Below the pieces are notes generated by a model. It made no database searches, was not told the DNA's origin, and was given only the letters and a program-made list of their open reading frames with translations. This document shows, piece by piece, positions 61,378 through 64,000 of a DNA stretch of 64,000 nucleotides. Origin of the DNA: Exiguobacterium algae. Lineage in GTDB: Bacteria > Bacillota > Bacilli > Exiguobacteriales > Exiguobacteriaceae. Numbering within the stretch: the stretch's first letter is position 1; the number at the start of each line of letters is the position of its first letter. The stretch spans positions 30,234 through 94,233 of the forward strand of contig NZ_JACSKZ010000006.1 of NCBI RefSeq assembly GCF_018617875.1, in the 5' to 3' direction. A program made the position numbers and the translations under genes.

Positions 61378-62739
61378 ATGAGCACACAGCTCGAACCAGA
61401 AACAAATCAACAGCATTCAGGAAGTTGGATTGATCGTTACTTCCAACTCACTTCACTCGGGACAAATGTTCGTACCGAGATGATCGCAGGATTTACAACA
61501 TTCTTAACAATGGCGTACATTCTATTCGTCAACCCGAACATCCTTGGGGCAGCAGGTATGGACACAGGAGCGATTTTTGTAGCGACAGGACTTGTCGCAT
61601 TAGTCGGTTCGCTCACAATGGGTCTACTTGCAAACTACCCAATCGCGATTGCGCCGGGCATGGGCCTTAACGCATTCTTCGCTTACAGTGTTGTAATTGG
61701 AATGGGAGTCCCGTGGCAGACGGCTCTCTCTGGTGTACTTGTATCAGGTCTTTTCTTCATCGTTTTGACGCTTTCGGGTATTCGTGAAACGATCGTCAAT
61801 GCAATTCCGGAACCGTTAAAAATGGCAGTCGCTGCCGGAATCGGTTTCTTCATCGCATTCATCGGTTTGAAAAATGCAGGGATTGTCGTTTCGAATGAAG
61901 CGACGGTTGTTGGGTTAGGTTCGCTTGGAACTGGAACAACGCTTCTTGCCATCTTTGGTCTTGTTGTTAGTGCGTTACTCATGGTGCGCGATGTTAAAGG
62001 TGGAATTTTCATCGGGATGTTGCTTACGGCGATTGTCGGAATGATCTTCGGACTTGTTCCAACACCGACTGCGATTTCTGATGTTGTCTCAATGCCACCA
62101 AGTATGTCTTCGACATTCGGACAAGCTTTCATTAACTTCAACGATATCTTCACGATTCAAATGCTTGTTGTAATCCTAACGTTCTTCTTCATTGATTTCT
62201 TTGATACGGCTGGAACACTTGTTGCGGTTGCTCGCCAAGCTGGGATCATGAAAGAGAACAAAGTACCACGTGCAAGTAAGGCGCTTTTGGCTGACTCGAC
62301 TGCAACAGTTGCTGGTGCAATCTTCGGGACATCAACTGCAACGTCTTACATTGAATCATCTGCAGGTGTTGCTGCCGGTGGACGTTCAGGATTAACTGCG
62401 GTGTTTGCTGGATTGTTCTTCGGATTGGCATTGTTCTTCTCTCCACTCCTGGCGGTAATTACTGCACCTGTTACTGCGCCGGCTTTGATTATCGTTGGGG
62501 TGTTGATGGCATCAGCTCTTCTAGACATCGACTGGAAGAAACTTGAGATTGCAATTCCTTCATTCATGACGATTTTGATGATGCCACTCACATCATCAAT
62601 CGCAACGGGGATCGGTCTTGGATTCATTCTCTACCCATTAATGATGCTTGCAAAAGGGAAAACGAAAGAAATTCACCCGATTATGTACGGGATGTTTGTC
62701 ATCTTCCTTGCGTACTTCATTTTCTTGCCACACGCGTGA
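61378..62739 (+). CDS. pbuG: Hypoxanthine/guanine permease (NCS2/AzgA type)
   Basis: A 453-residue purine permease with about 12-14 helices. NCS2 markers include GFTTFLTMAYILFVNPNIL, GMGLNAFFAYSVV, and FFIDFFDTAGTLVAVARQAG, followed by the STATSYIESSAGVAAGGRSGLTA segment. It imports hypoxanthine and guanine. PbuG is favoured over PbuO by position after guaA and by the guanine riboswitch. AAGGAGG precedes the ATG. Confidence 0.93.
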   Translation: MSTQLEPETNQQHSGSWIDRYFQLTSLGTNVRTEMIAGFTTFLTMAYILFVNPNILGAAGMDTGAIFVATGLVALVGSLTMGLLANYPIAIAPGMGLNAFFAYSVVIGMGVPWQTALSGVLVSGLFFIVLTLSGIRETIVNAIPEPLKMAVAAGIGFFIAFIGLKNAGIVVSNEATVVGLGSLGTGTTLLAIFGLVVSALLMVRDVKGGIFIGMLLTAIVGMIFGLVPTPTAISDVVSMPPSMSSTFGQAFINFNDIFTIQMLVVILTFFFIDFFDTAGTLVAVARQAGIMKENKVPRASKALLADSTATVAGAIFGTSTATSYIESSAGVAAGGRSGLTAVFAGLFFGLALFFSPLLAVITAPVTAPALIIVGVLMASALLDIDWKKLEIAIPSFMTILMMPLTSSIATGIGLGFILYPLMMLAKGKTKEIHPIMYGMFVIFLAYFIFLPHA

Positions 62740-62753
62740 TTTGAAATTGAAAC

Positions 62754-62786
62754 AAAAAGTCGACTCGCTCATGAGTCGACTTTTTT
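62754..62786. terminator. Bidirectional terminator
   Basis: Thirteen-base-pair stem AAAAAGTCGACTC/GAGTCGACTTTTT, between convergent genes. Confidence 0.88.
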
Positions 62787-63602
62787 ATATGCAGTATTCT
62801 CTGGAAGAAATGGGTCGTACATCGTGATGGCGTGATTTTCCGTAATAAACTCGTTTCGAAGATGCTCTCCATTCATAGTAGTAACTTCTCTGAAAATTTG
62901 ATTATGACGAATGGTGCCGCCCCACCATTCCCGTGTGAAGTGATGGTTCTCTTCAAAAATTCGGTAGTTCACTTTCATAGGAAGTGAGGAGCGCCATTCA
63001 CCTACTAGATAATCTTCTTCTATATATAGAAGGAGTTGAAAAGTTTGAGCGGTGTTATTTGTAATTTGTAAGTCCAGGTAGTTATAAGAACAAGTTGCTC
63101 CGCTACCGAAAGGCTGATCACGTCTAGAGTCGGGGAAGACATCGTAACTATGACGATAGCGTTCGGTTACTGTGAGGGGGCTATGTAAAGTGATCCAATA
63201 AATTAAGTTGGAAAGTTGGCATAGACCGCCCCCGAGTCCGGAAGTGACTTTTCCGTAGTGAAGAACCATACCATCTACATATCCTTTTCGCTTCGTTGGT
63301 TTTCCGATCAATTTCCAATATGAAAATACTTCATTTGGAGAGAGGGTCACTCCGTTTAATTGCTTCAAAGCGATTTTTAGATTCGTGACTTTATTATATT
63401 GCATCTCCATGTCGACATCGCGTAAGCGACGATAGAGTGGAGTTCGATGAGTGTGAACTAAATAAGGGAGTGGTTCTGGTTTCAGATCACTAGCATAGCG
63501 TCGCCCGTCCGTTTTCCATTTTAACTTCCGTTTTAATGTGTAATATTGTGTACCTGACCATATCCGCAATGGGGATCGTGTTTTCGGTTTTTGAAGTTGC
63601 AT
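62769..63602 (-). CDS. VanW-like family protein
   Basis: A 277-residue protein with the VanW core: LNGVTLSPNEVFSYWKLIGKPTKRKGY and GLGGGLCQLSNLIYWITLHSPL, then RYRHSYDVFPD. VanW proteins occur in some glycopeptide-resistance clusters and widely in Firmicutes; their biochemical role is unknown. No van genes are nearby, so this does not indicate resistance. The ATG after GGCGGGG is preferred over one 39 nt upstream. No signal peptide is evident. Confidence 0.85.
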   Translation of the reverse strand: MQLQKPKTRSPLRIWSGTQYYTLKRKLKWKTDGRRYASDLKPEPLPYLVHTHRTPLYRRLRDVDMEMQYNKVTNLKIALKQLNGVTLSPNEVFSYWKLIGKPTKRKGYVDGMVLHYGKVTSGLGGGLCQLSNLIYWITLHSPLTVTERYRHSYDVFPDSRRDQPFGSGATCSYNYLDLQITNNTAQTFQLLLYIEEDYLVGEWRSSLPMKVNYRIFEENHHFTREWWGGTIRHNQIFREVTTMNGEHLRNEFITENHAITMYDPFLPENTAYKKVDS

Positions 63603-63751
63603 GTTTTCCCCGCCCTTGATATTATTTGAAAGCTGTCTCAAGGTTTATAAGTTCTCTATATAATGAAATGTTCCTCTATAAACAATGAATGCTATTTCAT
63701 TTTTTGAGAAATGAGTGAATAAAAAACCTTAAAGTTTTTTTAGAATAATAC

Positions 63752-63780
63752 TTGTCAGATAGTAAATCAGATGATATAGT
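63752..63780 (+). promoter_or_regulatory. rRNA operon promoter, upstream
   Basis: TTGTCA, 17-nt spacer, TATAGT. The preceding 120 nt are AT-rich and could contain an UP element. The 363-nt gap from 63603 otherwise holds only this and the next promoter plus the rRNA leader. Confidence 0.55.
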
Positions 63781-63824
63781 TATTTTTGTTGTCAACGACA
63801 CTCGTTAAAACAACGAAAAATTTG

Positions 63825-63854
63825 TTGACACTTACGAAAGAATGATGTTATTAT
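63825..63854 (+). promoter_or_regulatory. rRNA operon promoter, downstream
   Basis: TTGACA, 18-nt spacer, TATTAT, followed by a leader containing TTTGAAAACTGAACG, a segment common in rRNA leaders of Bacillales. Confidence 0.75.
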
Positions 63855-63968
63855 CATTTAGTCGCCAAGAGCGACAGACGAACTTTGAAAACTGAACGAT
63901 GAGGCAAAAATAAGTTTTACAATTTTTGAATGAAGCGCAAGCTTCGTCAATTTCGAGCTATATCAAAT

Positions 63969-64000
63969 TCTTTGGAGAGTTTGATCCTGGCTCAGGACGA
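63969..64000 (+). rRNA. 16S ribosomal RNA, 5' end (partial)
   Basis: The sequence GAGAGTTTGATCCTGGCTCA is the conserved start of bacterial 16S rRNA. The gene runs off the window. The exact 5' end is set by alignment to known 16S starts and may be off by a few bases. Confidence 0.97.

Noticed and set aside
62769..63602. VanW as a sign of vancomycin resistance
   Set aside because: No vanH/A/X/S/R genes are in the window and VanW-like proteins are common outside resistance clusters.

Overview
The window reads as the chromosome of a low- to mid-GC Gram-positive of the Bacillales. Exiguobacterium is the most likely genus. That is an inference from a staphylococcal-type C30 carotenoid gene, the yeaC-yeaD-yebA-guaA-pbuG gene order known from Bacillus subtilis, strong AGGAGG-type ribosome binding sites with many GTG/TTG starts, a glmS ribozyme and purine riboswitches. 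The right end enters a 16S rRNA gene.

Layout. Positions 1-4.5 kb: a flavin amine oxidase, small four-helix membrane proteins, and two YdcZ-type transporters flanking a Crp/Fnr regulator. 4.5-12.1 kb: an ABC exporter ending in a 29-codon membrane ORF, the carotenoid oxygenase crtP, a TetR-controlled ABC exporter, an acetyltransferase and a 26-codon ORF. 12.2-19.8 kb: a complete type II-A CRISPR system, with a divergent tracrRNA, cas9-cas1-cas2-csn2, a leader and 15 spacers. 19.8-22.3 kb: an MFS efflux pump and its TetR regulator. 22.5-28.4 kb: a LacI-controlled ABC operon plus a GH1 beta-glucosidase. 29.8-34.1 kb: a cellobiose-type PTS operon with 6-phospho-beta-glucosidase and a GntR regulator. 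36.1-37.9 kb: glmS behind its ribozyme. 38-43.6 kb: mannitol regulator and PTS operon. 43.6-49 kb: a c-di-GMP phosphodiesterase, a CPBP protease, an acetyltransferase and an SH3b amidase. 49.1-51.7 kb: an apparent peptide-signalling locus. 52.3-55 kb: an orphan sensor kinase and a flavin reductase. 55.1-62.7 kb: MoxR/DUF58/transglutaminase genes, then guaA and pbuG, each behind a guanine-type riboswitch. 62.8 kb to the end: a VanW-like gene, tandem rrn promoters and the 16S start.

The most interesting locus is 49.1-51.7 kb. A secreted 83-residue precursor carries four copies of VDEMPRIG at a strict 17-residue period. It appears co-transcribed with an unrecognised 224-residue protein, and it lies divergent to a 421-residue HTH+TPR regulator of the PlcR/NprR (RRNPP) kind. 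This looks like a multi-copy pheromone system. Also notable are six scattered paralogs of one uncharacterised four-helix membrane protein, two coupled micro-ORFs, an 89-residue PTS IIB-like protein coupled to mtlR, and a CRISPR repeat without the usual terminal inverted repeat.

The sugar genes give two parallel routes for beta-glucosides: ABC uptake with hydrolysis of the free disaccharide, and PTS uptake with hydrolysis of the phosphorylated sugar. CcpA-type cre sites overlap the PTS and mannitol promoters. Functional calls rest on motifs read by eye; no database search was run.
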